From positions 1 to 10,742 of the forward strand of contig JAQTSL010000107.1 in NCBI GenBank assembly GCA_028711355.1: a stretch of 10,742 nt of DNA, in the 5' to 3' direction. Position 1 is the stretch's first letter. Every line of letters begins with the position of its first letter. The notes beneath the pieces were generated by a model. That model saw only the letters and a list, made by a program, of their open reading frames with translations, had not been told where the DNA came from and ran no database searches. Positions 1 to 7,269 of the stretch are shown here, piece after piece. This stretch comes from Rhodoferax sp. (GTDB lineage: Bacteria; Pseudomonadota; Gammaproteobacteria; Burkholderiales; Burkholderiaceae_C). A program made the position numbers and the translations under genes.

Positions 1-629
1 ATCTTGAGGGCGTAACGCACCAGGCCGGTGACTTCATGCACGTCAAGTTGCTTCATCAGGCTAGTGCGGTGAGTTTCGATGGTCTTGACCGACAAATTGA
101 GCTTGCGCGCAATTTCTTTGGTGCTCAGGCCCTCGGCGATCAGTTGCAATACCTCGCGCTGGCGCGGCGACAGTGGCTCGCCAGCCTGGTCTTCGCTGCG
201 CAAGCGCTGCACGTAGTCGCTGACCACCCCCCTGGATACTGCCGGGCTGAGATACGTTTCGCCTCGTAGCACGGCCCCCAGCGCCAGCTCGAGCTCCATC
301 GGGGCCGAATCTTTGAGCAGATACGCCACCGCGCCGTGGTGCAGCGCCTTGCGCACGTATTCTTCGTTTTGGTGCATCGACAAGATCAGCACACGGATGG
401 TCGGCCAAGTCTTAAACAGGTGGGCCGTCGCCTCCAGACCGTTCAGACCCGGCATGGCAATGTCCATCAGCACCAGGTCGGGCTGCAACTGCTCGGCCAG
501 GTTCAGCAGAGCCAGGCCGTCACCCGCTTCACCCACCACCACAATGTGGGGCATCGACTCGAGCAACTTGCGCAAACCGGCGCGCACCAGGGTGTGGTCG
601 TCAGCCAGTAACACGCGTATCGCCGTCAT
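1..629 (-). CDS. NarL/LuxR-family two-component response regulator (3'-truncated by window edge)
   Basis: Cytoplasmic transcription regulator controlled by phosphorylation. About 209 residues are visible. An N-terminal receiver domain (about 1-120) has the acidic pair D10-D11, the phospho-acceptor D56 in the string VLMDIAMPG, and the conserved Lys in YLLKDSAP. A C-terminal LuxR-type helix-turn-helix has LSPRQREVLQLIAEGLSTKE followed by KLNLSVKTIETH, the usual DNA-recognition signature. The reading frame is open at base 1 and the protein ends in RYALK, so only the last few residues are missing. The ATG at 629-627 overlaps the TGA of the upstream kinase (ATGA), which implies translational coupling and that the two form a cognate pair. 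The ribosome-binding site is weak, as expected for a coupled gene. The family is certain; the target genes are not visible here. Confidence 0.93.
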   Translation of the reverse strand, partial: MTAIRVLLADDHTLVRAGLRKLLESMPHIVVVGEAGDGLALLNLAEQLQPDLVLMDIAMPGLNGLEATAHLFKTWPTIRVLILSMHQNEEYVRKALHHGAVAYLLKDSAPMELELALGAVLRGETYLSPAVSRGVVSDYVQRLRSEDQAGEPLSPRQREVLQLIAEGLSTKEIARKLNLSVKTIETHRTSLMKQLDVHEVTGLVRYALK

Positions 630-1798
630 GGCGCATCTGCCTGGGTAAGCCAGGGGCAGCGCAATTCGACCGTGCTGCCATGGCCTGGCTCCGAGCTGAT
701 GTCGAGCCGCCCGCCGACCAGCGTGGCACGCTCTTGCATGCCCAGCACGCCCAGGCTGGCACCATTGGCGGCGCGCTCGCACATGGCGGCCGGATCGAAC
801 CCGCAGCCGTCGTCACGCACCACCAGCACCATCTCGGAGCCCTCGCGGCGCAGGCTGATTTCGACCTGCTGGGCCTGGGCGTGGCGGCTGATGTTGGTTA
901 ATGCCTCTTGCACGATCCGAAAGCAGGCGGTCTCAATCTCGCTAGACAGGCGCGCCAGCGAACGCTCATGGTTAAATTTGACTTCAAAGCCGCCACGGCT
1001 GGCGCTTTGTTCGGCCAGCCACTTTAATGCCGGGGCCAGCCCCAAGTCGTCCAGCATCGACGGGCGCAGCGCCGTGGCCAGTGTGCGCACCTGCTGCAGG
1101 GCATCTTCCACGATGCGCAGGTTTTCTTCGTATAAATCGGCCGGCGCCTTATCCTTGAAGCGCTCGCCGAGCTGCAGGTTGATCTTGATGGCGGTCAGCG
1201 CCTGGCCCAGCTCGTCATGCAGCTCGACGGCAACCCGGCGCCGCTCTTGCTCTTGCACTTGCAATACCCGCATCGACAAGGCCTTGAGCTGGCGCGTGGT
1301 GGTCAGTAGCCGCGCTTCGGCCTGGTGTTTGTAGAGCGCCATGGCCAGCACGGTGCTAAGGATGCGCTCAGGAAAAGGCTTGAGGATGTAACCAAAGGGT
1401 TCGGTCAGCTTGGCGCGCTCGAGCACGTCGTCGGCCGCAAAAGCCGTCAGGAAAACAACTGGAATGGCGTATTGGGTGCGGATGATGTGCGCTGCGGTGA
1501 TGCCGTCCATCGCGCCGGCCAACTGGATGTCCATCAACACCAGATCAGGTTGTTGCTGGCCAATCATTGCAATGGCTTGTTCGCCCTGCGATGCGATACC
1601 CGCTACCTGGTAACCCAGCGCCTGCACTTGTTGCGCAATGTCGCGCGCCACAATGACCTCGTCTTCGACGATCAAAATTTTGGCCAACCGGTTAGCTGTG
1701 GCTTTGTTCATGGGCTCGATCAAGGATTCAGGTGAGGCACTGGCATGCCCGGGCTTGCGATCTGCCCGAACGGCGCTTGCCGAACCAGTGTCTTGCAT
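626..1798 (-). CDS. Receiver-domain histidine kinase (REC-HisKA_3-HATPase_c), no sensor domain
   Basis: Cytoplasmic histidine kinase of the NarX/DegS-like HisKA_3 class, expected to phosphorylate the overlapping LuxR-type regulator. Numbered from the ATG at 1798 (390 residues), a receiver domain comes first (about 40-155) with the acidic cluster VEDE, phospho-acceptor D90 (LVLMDIQLAG), T118 and K140 (ILKPF), all intact. A helical linker leads to the H-box ELHDELGQALTAIK with His194. The ATPase domain has the N-box QEALTNISRHA (N302), DDGCGFD and LGVLGM. No membrane segment, PAS or GAF domain is visible, so the input is probably phosphotransfer to the receiver or a protein partner. Start choice: the ATG at 1798 has AAGG 4 bases upstream; an ATG at 1711 would begin closer to the receiver domain, and one at 1861 would lie inside the PHO box and is disfavoured. 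The gene diverges from pstS. Confidence 0.88.
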   Translation of the reverse strand: MQDTGSASAVRADRKPGHASASPESLIEPMNKATANRLAKILIVEDEVIVARDIAQQVQALGYQVAGIASQGEQAIAMIGQQQPDLVLMDIQLAGAMDGITAAHIIRTQYAIPVVFLTAFAADDVLERAKLTEPFGYILKPFPERILSTVLAMALYKHQAEARLLTTTRQLKALSMRVLQVQEQERRRVAVELHDELGQALTAIKINLQLGERFKDKAPADLYEENLRIVEDALQQVRTLATALRPSMLDDLGLAPALKWLAEQSASRGGFEVKFNHERSLARLSSEIETACFRIVQEALTNISRHAQAQQVEISLRREGSEMVLVVRDDGCGFDPAAMCERAANGASLGVLGMQERATLVGGRLDISSEPGHGSTVELRCPWLTQADAP

Positions 1799-1839
1799 TT
1801 TGCCTTGTTTGGCAGGCTGTTTTTTGACATTCAGCAGAG

Positions 1840-1873
1840 TTGTCACATGATTGACATACAAGTGTCTTAAATT
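1840..1873 (+). promoter_or_regulatory. PHO box (PhoB-binding site) and probable pstS promoter
   Basis: Three units repeat every 11 bp: TTGTCACATGA (1840-1850), TTGACATACAA (1851-1861) and GTGTCTTAAAT (1862-1872). Each begins with a 7-base TGTCA-like motif followed by a 4-base A/T-rich spacer, which matches the known PHO-box layout of repeated CTGTCAT with A/T spacers. TAAATT at 1868-1873 is a plausible -10 box (4 of 6 consensus bases), at the close distance expected when PhoB replaces -35 recognition. The resulting pstS leader would be roughly 50 bases. The site lies in the divergent region between the kinase and pstS, so it could affect both directions. PhoB is encoded in the same operon, which would give positive autoregulation. 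Binding is inferred, not shown. Confidence 0.75.
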
Positions 1874-1932
1874 AAGTCCGTCGCGGCGTTCATTGCCCGA
1901 TTGTTTGAACTCTCAACTCTAGGACAGGATTT

Positions 1933-2934
1933 ATGAAACCCAACGCACTCAAGACAATTTTGGCCACCTCGGCCTTGGCATTTTTCGGCGCAACGCCGCT
2001 GACTTCATTGGCGCAAGTCGTCACAGTCGATGGTTCCAGCACCGTGTACCCGATTACCGAAGGCATTGCCGAAGACTTTCAAAAAGCCAACAAGGGCTAC
2101 AAAGTAACCGTCGGTGTTTCTGGCACCGGTGGCGGCTTCAAGAAATTTTGCCGCGGTGAAACCGATATTTCCGATGCATCGCGCCCGATCACGGCCAAAG
2201 AAATGGAAGCCTGCAAAGCTGCAGGTGTGGAATATTTTGAACTTCCGGTGGCTTTTGACGCGTTGACCGTGGTGATCAACCCCAAGAACACCTGGCTCAA
2301 GCAAGCCACAGTGGCTGAGCTCAAGGCCGTCTGGGAACCAGCATCACAAGGCAAAGTGTTGCGCTGGAACCAGGTCAACCCGGCTTGGCCCAATGAACCC
2401 ATGAAACTGTTTGGCCCGGGTGCTGACTCTGGCACGTTTGAATACTTTACCGAAGCGATTGTGGGCAAGCCGAAGTCCAGCCGTGGTGACTTTACCGCGT
2501 CTGAAGACGACAATGTGCTGGTGCAAGGTGTGGCGGGTGATGTGAATGCCATGGGTTATTTTGGCTACGCCTACTACGCTGAAAACACCAACCGCCTGAA
2601 GGCGCTGCCAATCATTGCAGCACCGGGCAAGCCGGCTGTTTCCCCTAGCGCTGTAGCGGTTGAGAATGGCTCTTATCAGCCGTTGTCACGTCCCATCTTC
2701 ATTTATGTCAAGGCCGCTTCCATGGCCAAGCCTGAAGTGAAGAAATTTGTTGAGTTTTACATGGAACATGGCGCCAAAATGGCCAATGAAGTCAAGTATG
2801 TGGGTTTGCCAGCTTCTGTTTACAAATCCAATCTGAAGCATTTGACCGACGGCAAAAAAGGCACCGTGTTTGGTGGCAAGAATGAAGTTGGTGTCAGCAT
2901 TCTTGAATTGGTGAATCGCGAAGCCAAAAACTAA
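1933..2934 (+). CDS. pstS: Phosphate ABC transporter periplasmic phosphate-binding protein
   Basis: High-affinity phosphate receptor that delivers phosphate to the PstCA channel. The 333-residue protein starts with a Sec signal peptide: basic MKPNALK, a hydrophobic stretch, then a likely cleavage after SLA (A27). Phosphate-binding loops are visible: DGSSTVYP (33-40), VSGTGGGF (62-69), SDASRPI (80-86) and GADSGTFEYF (163-172). The mature part carries C73 and C94, which could form a disulphide. It resembles the SphX-like branch of the PstS family. The start is supported by AGGA at 1921-1924 (8 bases before the ATG), with a second AGGA at 1926-1929. It is the first gene of the operon, about 60 bases after the PHO box. 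It uses more A/T-ending codons such as AAA, GAA and TTT than the neighbouring regulators, perhaps reflecting high expression. Confidence 0.97.
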   Translation: MKPNALKTILATSALAFFGATPLTSLAQVVTVDGSSTVYPITEGIAEDFQKANKGYKVTVGVSGTGGGFKKFCRGETDISDASRPITAKEMEACKAAGVEYFELPVAFDALTVVINPKNTWLKQATVAELKAVWEPASQGKVLRWNQVNPAWPNEPMKLFGPGADSGTFEYFTEAIVGKPKSSRGDFTASEDDNVLVQGVAGDVNAMGYFGYAYYAENTNRLKALPIIAAPGKPAVSPSAVAVENGSYQPLSRPIFIYVKAASMAKPEVKKFVEFYMEHGAKMANEVKYVGLPASVYKSNLKHLTDGKKGTVFGGKNEVGVSILELVNREAKN

Positions 2935-2962
2935 ACAATGGGTTGACAGATTTTGTCTGAAA

Positions 2963-2998
2963 GGCGTCAACTCGCGCTGAGTTGACGCCCCGAATTTT
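2963..2998 (+). terminator. Hairpin after pstS: probable partial terminator / mRNA-stabilising stem
   Basis: A perfect 11-bp inverted repeat, GGCGTCAACTC (2963-2973) and GAGTTGACGCC (2979-2989), with a 5-base GCGCT loop lies 28 bases after the pstS stop. It is followed by CCGAATTTTTC, so the T-tract starts a few bases after the stem instead of immediately. Because pstC-phoR follow on the same strand, it probably acts as a leaky terminator or as a 3' block to exonucleases, so that more PstS than membrane components is made, as is common for binding-protein genes of ABC operons. The structure is seen; the effect is inferred. Confidence 0.72.
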
Positions 2999-3030
2999 TC
3001 TTCGAATTTGTGCCAGGACAGCATCCTAAA

Positions 3031-3996
3031 ATGTCACTTTCCATTACCACCCCCGCTCCAGTTATGGAACAACGACTTACGGGTTCGGCGCGTCTGGCTG
3101 AGCTGGCACAAATCAAGGCTGCACGCAAGCGCAAAGACAAGTTGATCGAAATGATCTTGTTGTTGGCAGCTTGCGTGTCGGTGTTTACCACGATGGGAAT
3201 CGTCTATGTGCTCGTCACCGAGTCTTTGACTTTTTTCAGCCATGTGTCGCTTTGGGATTTTTTAACCGACACCCAGTGGACCCCTTTGTTTGATGACGAC
3301 CACTACGGTATTGCGGTGTTGCTGGCGGGTACTTTGTCAAGCTCCGGTGTAGCGCTGCTGGTGGCGGTGCCGATGGGCACCATCATCGCCATTTATTTGT
3401 CAGAATTTGCTGAGCACCATGTGCGCGAGGTGCTCAAGCCCGTGCTGGAGTTGCTGTCAGGTGTGCCGACCATTATTTACGGCTATTTTGCGCTCTTGTT
3501 TGTGACGCCGATCATTCAGAGAATTTATCCGGAATTGCCAACATTCAATATTTTGTCGGCGGGTTTGGTGATGGGCATCATGATTATTCCTTACGTGTCT
3601 TCTTTGTCTGAAGATGCGATGCGTGCGGTACCGATGAGTTTGCGTGAGGGCTCTTACGCCATGGGCGCCACACGCTTTCAGACCGCCATGCGGGTGGTGG
3701 TACCAGCCTCAATTTCGGGTATTGCTTCCGCCTATATCCTGGGTGTTTCGCGTGCGGTTGGTGAGACCATGATTCTGGCGGTGGCCGCTGGCATGCAACC
3801 CAATTTGACGCTCAACCCGCTGGAGCCGGCGGCAACAGTTACTTCATTCATTGTGCAGGTGGCGCTGGGTGACCTGCCGCACGGTAGCATCGGCTATCAG
3901 ACCATTTTTGCAGCGGGCTTGACGCTGTTGATCATCACACTGCTATTTAACCTGCTGGGCCACTGGATGCGCCGCAGATTCCGTGAGGCCTATTGA
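3031..3996 (+). CDS. pstC: Phosphate ABC transporter permease PstC
   Basis: Inner-membrane permease that pairs with PstA to form the phosphate channel. From the ATG at 3031 it has 321 residues. A cytoplasmic, charged N-terminus (about 1-38) precedes about six membrane segments (near 39-62, 95-122, 143-160, 175-191, 228-252 and 290-311). The cytoplasmic coupling loop that contacts PstB is clear: REGSYAMGATRFQTAMRVVV with the conserved Glu-Gly and Gly-Ala-Thr (206-224), followed by SRAVGETMI. Length and motifs fit PstC. A GTG at 3010 is in frame 7 codons earlier but has no Shine-Dalgarno sequence; the ATG at 3031 has AGGA at 3015-3018, a rather long 12-base spacing, so the start is probable but not certain. 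pstA begins 2 bases after the stop. Confidence 0.95.
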   Translation: MSLSITTPAPVMEQRLTGSARLAELAQIKAARKRKDKLIEMILLLAACVSVFTTMGIVYVLVTESLTFFSHVSLWDFLTDTQWTPLFDDDHYGIAVLLAGTLSSSGVALLVAVPMGTIIAIYLSEFAEHHVREVLKPVLELLSGVPTIIYGYFALLFVTPIIQRIYPELPTFNILSAGLVMGIMIIPYVSSLSEDAMRAVPMSLREGSYAMGATRFQTAMRVVVPASISGIASAYILGVSRAVGETMILAVAAGMQPNLTLNPLEPAATVTSFIVQVALGDLPHGSIGYQTIFAAGLTLLIITLLFNLLGHWMRRRFREAY

Positions 3997-3998
3997 TC

Positions 3999-4922
3999 AT
4001 GAGCTCGTTGACTGTACGCGCGCAAGAACTGCGCAAAATCATCAAGTCTCACAAGCGCTGGGATGCCATTTTTGGTCTGCTGGGGCTGCTGTCGATGTCG
4101 CTCGCCATTCTGACGCTGGTGGCCTTGTTTTCGCAAATGATCATCGATGGTGCACCGCGCTTGAGCCTGGATTTTTTCACGTCGTTTCCCTCCCGGCGTG
4201 CCGGCCAGGCAGGCATTTTGTCGGCCTGGGTTGGGTCGTTTTTGGTGATGCTGGTGACGGCCCTGTTTGCGATTCCGGTGGGCATTGCCAGTGCCATCTA
4301 CCTTGAAGAATACGCACGCAAAAACTGGTTCACTGACATCATTGAGATCAATATCAGCAATCTGGCCGGTGTGCCGTCGATCGTGTATGGCTTGCTGGCG
4401 CTGGGTTTGTTTGTCTATGCTTTTGGTCTGGGGCAAAGCATTTTGTCGGCCGGTTTGACGTTGGGCTTGTTGATTTTGCCGATCATCATCGTGACCACCC
4501 GCGAGGCCCTGCGCTCCATTCCGCAGGTGATTCGCGAGGGCGCTTACGCCTGCGGCGCCACCAAATGGCAGGTGGTCAGCGACCATCTGCTGCCGTACAG
4601 CACGCCCGGCATTTTGACCGGCGTCATCATCGGGTTGTCGCGTGCCATTGGCGAAACCGCTCCGATCATCACCATTGGCGCACTGACGTTCATTGCCTTT
4701 TTGCCGCCAGTCCCGTTTGTTGAAGGCGCCGGGTTGTTGGATTGGCTTTTTTCGCCGTTTACGGTGATGCCGATTCAGATTTTTAACTGGACCTCTCGCC
4801 CTAACCCGGAGTTTCAGGTCAACGCGGCTGCTGCCAGCCTGGTGCTGGTGGTGCTGACGCTGGGCATGAATGCCTTGGCGATCTGGCTGCGCTACCGCTT
4901 GCGCAAGAACATCAAGTGGTAA
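3999..4922 (+). CDS. pstA: Phosphate ABC transporter permease PstA
   Basis: Second channel subunit of the phosphate transporter, in the inner membrane. From the ATG at 3999 it has 307 residues. The first membrane segment (about 24-47) is followed by a periplasmic stretch and further segments near 75-100, 121-142, 148-166, 202-233 and 278-297. The coupling loop for PstB reads REGAYACGATKWQVVSDHLL (179-198), followed by SRAIGET (214-220), parallel to the loop in PstC. The TTG at 3993 in the same frame overlaps the pstC stop; the ATG is preferred, with GAGG at 3985-3988 ten bases upstream. The 2-base gap to pstC implies coupled synthesis of the two partners in equal amounts. A 91-base spacer with a hairpin follows before pstB. 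Confidence 0.95.
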   Translation: MSSLTVRAQELRKIIKSHKRWDAIFGLLGLLSMSLAILTLVALFSQMIIDGAPRLSLDFFTSFPSRRAGQAGILSAWVGSFLVMLVTALFAIPVGIASAIYLEEYARKNWFTDIIEINISNLAGVPSIVYGLLALGLFVYAFGLGQSILSAGLTLGLLILPIIIVTTREALRSIPQVIREGAYACGATKWQVVSDHLLPYSTPGILTGVIIGLSRAIGETAPIITIGALTFIAFLPPVPFVEGAGLLDWLFSPFTVMPIQIFNWTSRPNPEFQVNAAAASLVLVVLTLGMNALAIWLRYRLRKNIKW

Positions 4923-4940
4923 CTCTTATTCAATATGTTG

Positions 4941-4988
4941 GGGACTAAGCAACTTCTTTCGCTACGCTCAGGCAAGTTGGGCGGTCCC
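4941..4988 (+). other. Two-tier hairpin in the pstA-pstB spacer
   Basis: GGGAC (4941-4945) pairs with GTCCC (4984-4988), and inside this CAACTT (4950-4955) pairs with AAGTTG (4974-4979). The two stems are separated by a symmetric 4-by-4 internal loop, and the terminal loop is 18 bases. No T-tract follows, so it is not a classical terminator. It occupies the only long spacer among pstC, pstA, pstB, phoU and phoB. It could be an mRNA-processing or stability element between permease and ATPase genes, or a remnant of a dispersed palindromic repeat. The pairing is seen directly; any function is inferred. Confidence 0.55.
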
Positions 4989-5013
4989 GCAAGTTTTACA
5001 AATGGTAAAAATC

Positions 5014-5808
5014 ATGGCTTCAACTATCACCCTGCCTGATCCGGCCCCCAAGCTCAAGGCCGAGTCGAAAAATCTGGATTTTTATTACGGTGACTTCAAA
5101 GCGCTCAAGAGCGTGTCGATGCCGATTTATGAAAACCATGTTACCGCCCTGATCGGGCCCAGCGGCTGTGGCAAGTCCACCTATTTGCGCTGCTTTAACC
5201 GGATGCACGACCTGTATCCGGGGCACCGCTACGACGGCAAGATTGAATTGCATCCGGACGATGTCGATATCCTGGACGCTTCGGTCGATCCGATCGAAGT
5301 GCGGATGCGGGTGTCGATGGTGTTTCAGAAGCCCAACCCTTTTCCGAAATCCATTTTCGAGAACGTCGCCTATGGTCTGCGGGTACGCGGTGAAAAGTCC
5401 GCTAGCTATATTGAAGACAAGGTGGAAGCGGCCCTGAAGGGCTCTGCCATCTGGAACGAAGTCAAGGACCGCATGACCGAACCCGCCACCAATTTGTCGG
5501 GCGGGCAGCAGCAACGCCTGTGCATCGCACGTTCATTGGCGACTGACCCGGAAATCATCCTGTTTGATGAGCCTACTTCGGCGCTGGACCCGATTGCCAC
5601 CGGCAGCATCGAAGAGCTGATTACCGAAATCAAGAGCAAGGTGACGATCCTGATCGTCACGCACAATATGCAGCAGGCCGCGCGCGTGTCAGACTATGTG
5701 GCGTATATGTACCTCGGCGAGATGATGGAGTACGGTGCCACCAACGACATCTTCATGAAGCCCAAGCGCCAGGAAACAGAAGACTACATTACCGGCCGTT
5801 TCGGTTAA
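5014..5808 (+). CDS. pstB: Phosphate ABC transporter ATP-binding protein PstB
   Basis: Cytoplasmic ATPase that powers phosphate import through PstCA. It has 264 residues from the ATG at 5014. All ABC motifs are present in order: Walker A GPSGCGKST (48-56), Q-loop VFQKPNPFP (103-111), signature LSGGQQQRL (161-169), Walker B IILFDEPTSALDP (181-193) and the switch histidine in VTHNMQ (H217). The string CFNRMHDL after Walker A and the Q-loop sequence are typical of PstB. Its length matches the usual 250-270. The frame is open further upstream, back into pstA, but that part does not resemble PstB. An ATG at 5002 is a possible alternative start; neither start has a strong Shine-Dalgarno sequence, so translation may depend on the spacer structure. 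phoU starts 16 bases after the stop. Confidence 0.96.
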   Translation: MASTITLPDPAPKLKAESKNLDFYYGDFKALKSVSMPIYENHVTALIGPSGCGKSTYLRCFNRMHDLYPGHRYDGKIELHPDDVDILDASVDPIEVRMRVSMVFQKPNPFPKSIFENVAYGLRVRGEKSASYIEDKVEAALKGSAIWNEVKDRMTEPATNLSGGQQQRLCIARSLATDPEIILFDEPTSALDPIATGSIEELITEIKSKVTILIVTHNMQQAARVSDYVAYMYLGEMMEYGATNDIFMKPKRQETEDYITGRFG

Positions 5809-5824
5809 CCCCAAAGGAAGTTTC

Positions 5825-6526
5825 ATGACTGACAAACATTTATCGACCCAGTTCGACAGTGAGTTGAGCGAGGTCTCGACCCGCTTCATGGAGTTGGGTG
5901 GGCTGGTCGAGGCACAAATTCACCAGGCGATTCAGGCGCTGTCGCAGTTCAGTGTTGAGATTTCCAATCAGGTGACGGCCACCGAGGCACGCGTGAATGC
6001 CATGGAAGTCGAGATTGACCGTGAAATATCGAGCATCATCGCACGGCGCCAGCCGACCGCGCGTGATTTGCGCTTGTTGATGGCGATCTCCAAGGCAACT
6101 GCTAACCTTGAACGGGTAGGCGACGAGGCAGAAAAGATTGCACGCATGGTGCGCTCGATCATCCAGAGTGGGGCGCCGCGTTCGTTGCCGTCACTGGAGT
6201 TGCGCGTTGCTTCTGATATGGCATCCGGGCTGCTTAGAAAGGCGCTGGATGCGTTTGCGCGCCTGGACACCGCCGCTGCGCTGACCATCCTGAAAGACGA
6301 CAACCTGATCGACAAGGAGTTTGACGGTTTTGTGCGCAAACTGATCACCTACATGATGGAAGACCCGCGCACCATCTCGGCCAGCCTGGATTTGCTGTTT
6401 TTAGCCAAGGCGATTGAGCGTATCGGGGACCACGCCAAGAATATTTCAGAGTTGATCATCTACATCGTCAAGGGCGCCGATGTTCGCCATGCACCGATGG
6501 AAAAAATTGAATCGGTGGTGCGATGA
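5825..6526 (+). CDS. phoU: Phosphate signalling protein PhoU
   Basis: Cytoplasmic all-helical protein that damps Pho signalling when phosphate is plentiful, by communicating between the PstSCAB transporter and the PhoR kinase. The 233-residue protein shows the two-repeat PhoU pattern, each repeat with its metal-binding acidic motif: ERVGDEAEKI (96-105) and ERIGDHAKNI (198-207). The length is typical (220-245). The start ATG has a strong AGGAAG at 5815-5820, 4 bases upstream. The stop TGA (6524-6526) overlaps the phoB ATG as ATGA, so PhoU and PhoB are probably translationally coupled. Confidence 0.97.
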   Translation: MTDKHLSTQFDSELSEVSTRFMELGGLVEAQIHQAIQALSQFSVEISNQVTATEARVNAMEVEIDREISSIIARRQPTARDLRLLMAISKATANLERVGDEAEKIARMVRSIIQSGAPRSLPSLELRVASDMASGLLRKALDAFARLDTAAALTILKDDNLIDKEFDGFVRKLITYMMEDPRTISASLDLLFLAKAIERIGDHAKNISELIIYIVKGADVRHAPMEKIESVVR

Positions 6527-7245
6527 GACGTCTGCCCAGCGTCCTGATCGTCGAGGACGAGTCGGCCATTGCCGAGCTGATTTCGGTCAACCTGCGGCAC
6601 AGTGGTTTTCGGCCTATCTGGGCCAGCGACGGCACCTCGGCGCAGTCAGAAATTGACGCCGCGCTGCCTGATGTCATTTTGCTGGACTGGATGCTGCCCG
6701 GTGAGTCAGGCTTGGTGCTGGCCAAGCGCTGGCGCAGCCACCCACGCAGCAAATTGGTGCCGATCATCATGTTGACCGCGCGCGGCGACGAGATCGATCG
6801 CGTGGCTGGGCTGGATGCAGGTGCTGATGATTACATTGCCAAGCCATTCTCCACCAAAGAACTGGTGGCGCGCATTCGTGCGGTGTTGCGCCGACGTGCG
6901 CCCGAGCACGACATGGCGGTGGTAACCATTGGGCAACTGTCGATAGATGCCTCGACCTTTCGCGTCAGTTACCAGGAGCAACCGATCAAACTTGGACCGA
7001 CCGAATACAAGCTGCTGCACTACCTGATGACGCACGACGAACGGGTGCACAGCCGTTCGCAGTTGCTCGACCAGGTTTGGGGCGACCATGTATTCATTGA
7101 AGAGCGCACGGTGGATGTGCACGTCAAGCGCCTGCGTGAGTCGTTGGGCGAGGGCGCCGCCGCCATGCTGGAAACCGTGCGGGGTGCCGGCTATCGGCTG
7201 ACGGCCAAGGTTCAGGCGACGCAGCGCAGCACGCTGCCTGCCTGA
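6523..7245 (+). CDS. phoB: Phosphate regulon response regulator PhoB
   Basis: OmpR-family transcription activator that binds PHO boxes when phosphorylated by PhoR. It has 240 residues. The receiver domain (about 5-122) has acidic E11/D12, phospho-acceptor D55 (VILLDWMLPG), T85 (MLTARG) and K107 (IAKPFS). The DNA-binding winged helix (about 133-230) includes LGPTEYKLLHYLM and the strings VWGDHVFIEERTVDVH and RGAGYRL. LDWMLPG and VWGD are characteristic of PhoB among OmpR-type regulators. Its position between phoU and phoR supports the assignment. A likely own target is the PHO box at 1840-1873 in front of pstS. It is followed by phoR after 24 bases. Confidence 0.96.
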   Translation: MRRLPSVLIVEDESAIAELISVNLRHSGFRPIWASDGTSAQSEIDAALPDVILLDWMLPGESGLVLAKRWRSHPRSKLVPIIMLTARGDEIDRVAGLDAGADDYIAKPFSTKELVARIRAVLRRRAPEHDMAVVTIGQLSIDASTFRVSYQEQPIKLGPTEYKLLHYLMTHDERVHSRSQLLDQVWGDHVFIEERTVDVHVKRLRESLGEGAAAMLETVRGAGYRLTAKVQATQRSTLPA

Positions 7246-7269
7246 TGAGGCAGACCCGGGCCGCAGCTC

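Noticed and set aside
1824..1830. TTGACAT as a fourth PHO-box unit or a -35 box
   Set aside because: It is 16 bases from the first unit and so out of the 11-bp register, and no -10 box lies 16-18 bases downstream.
1799..1861. N-terminal extension of the kinase to an ATG at 1861
   Set aside because: It would place the start codon inside the PHO box, its ribosome site is weak, and the added residues match no domain. The ATG at 1798 has a better AAGG, and 1711 remains another possible start.
2943..2959. TTGACAG-ATTT-TGTC motif after pstS as a second PHO box
   Set aside because: The two half-sites are 10 and not 11 bases apart, the match is partial, and GACA/TGTC reads equally well as a small inverted repeat. 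There is no reason for an extra promoter immediately before the hairpin.
3010..3030. GTG start of pstC seven codons upstream of the ATG
   Set aside because: There is no Shine-Dalgarno sequence before the GTG, which follows directly on the T-rich tail of the hairpin; an AGGA lies between it and the ATG at 3031.
3990..4586. 198-residue minus-strand open frame opposite pstA
   Set aside because: Its composition is extreme in Gln, His and Arg, as expected for the antisense of hydrophobic membrane codons; pstA explains the region.
4870..5013. Open frame extending pstB upstream into pstA
   Set aside because: The extra 48 residues overlap the pstA 3' end in another frame and the structured spacer, and do not resemble the PstB N-terminus.
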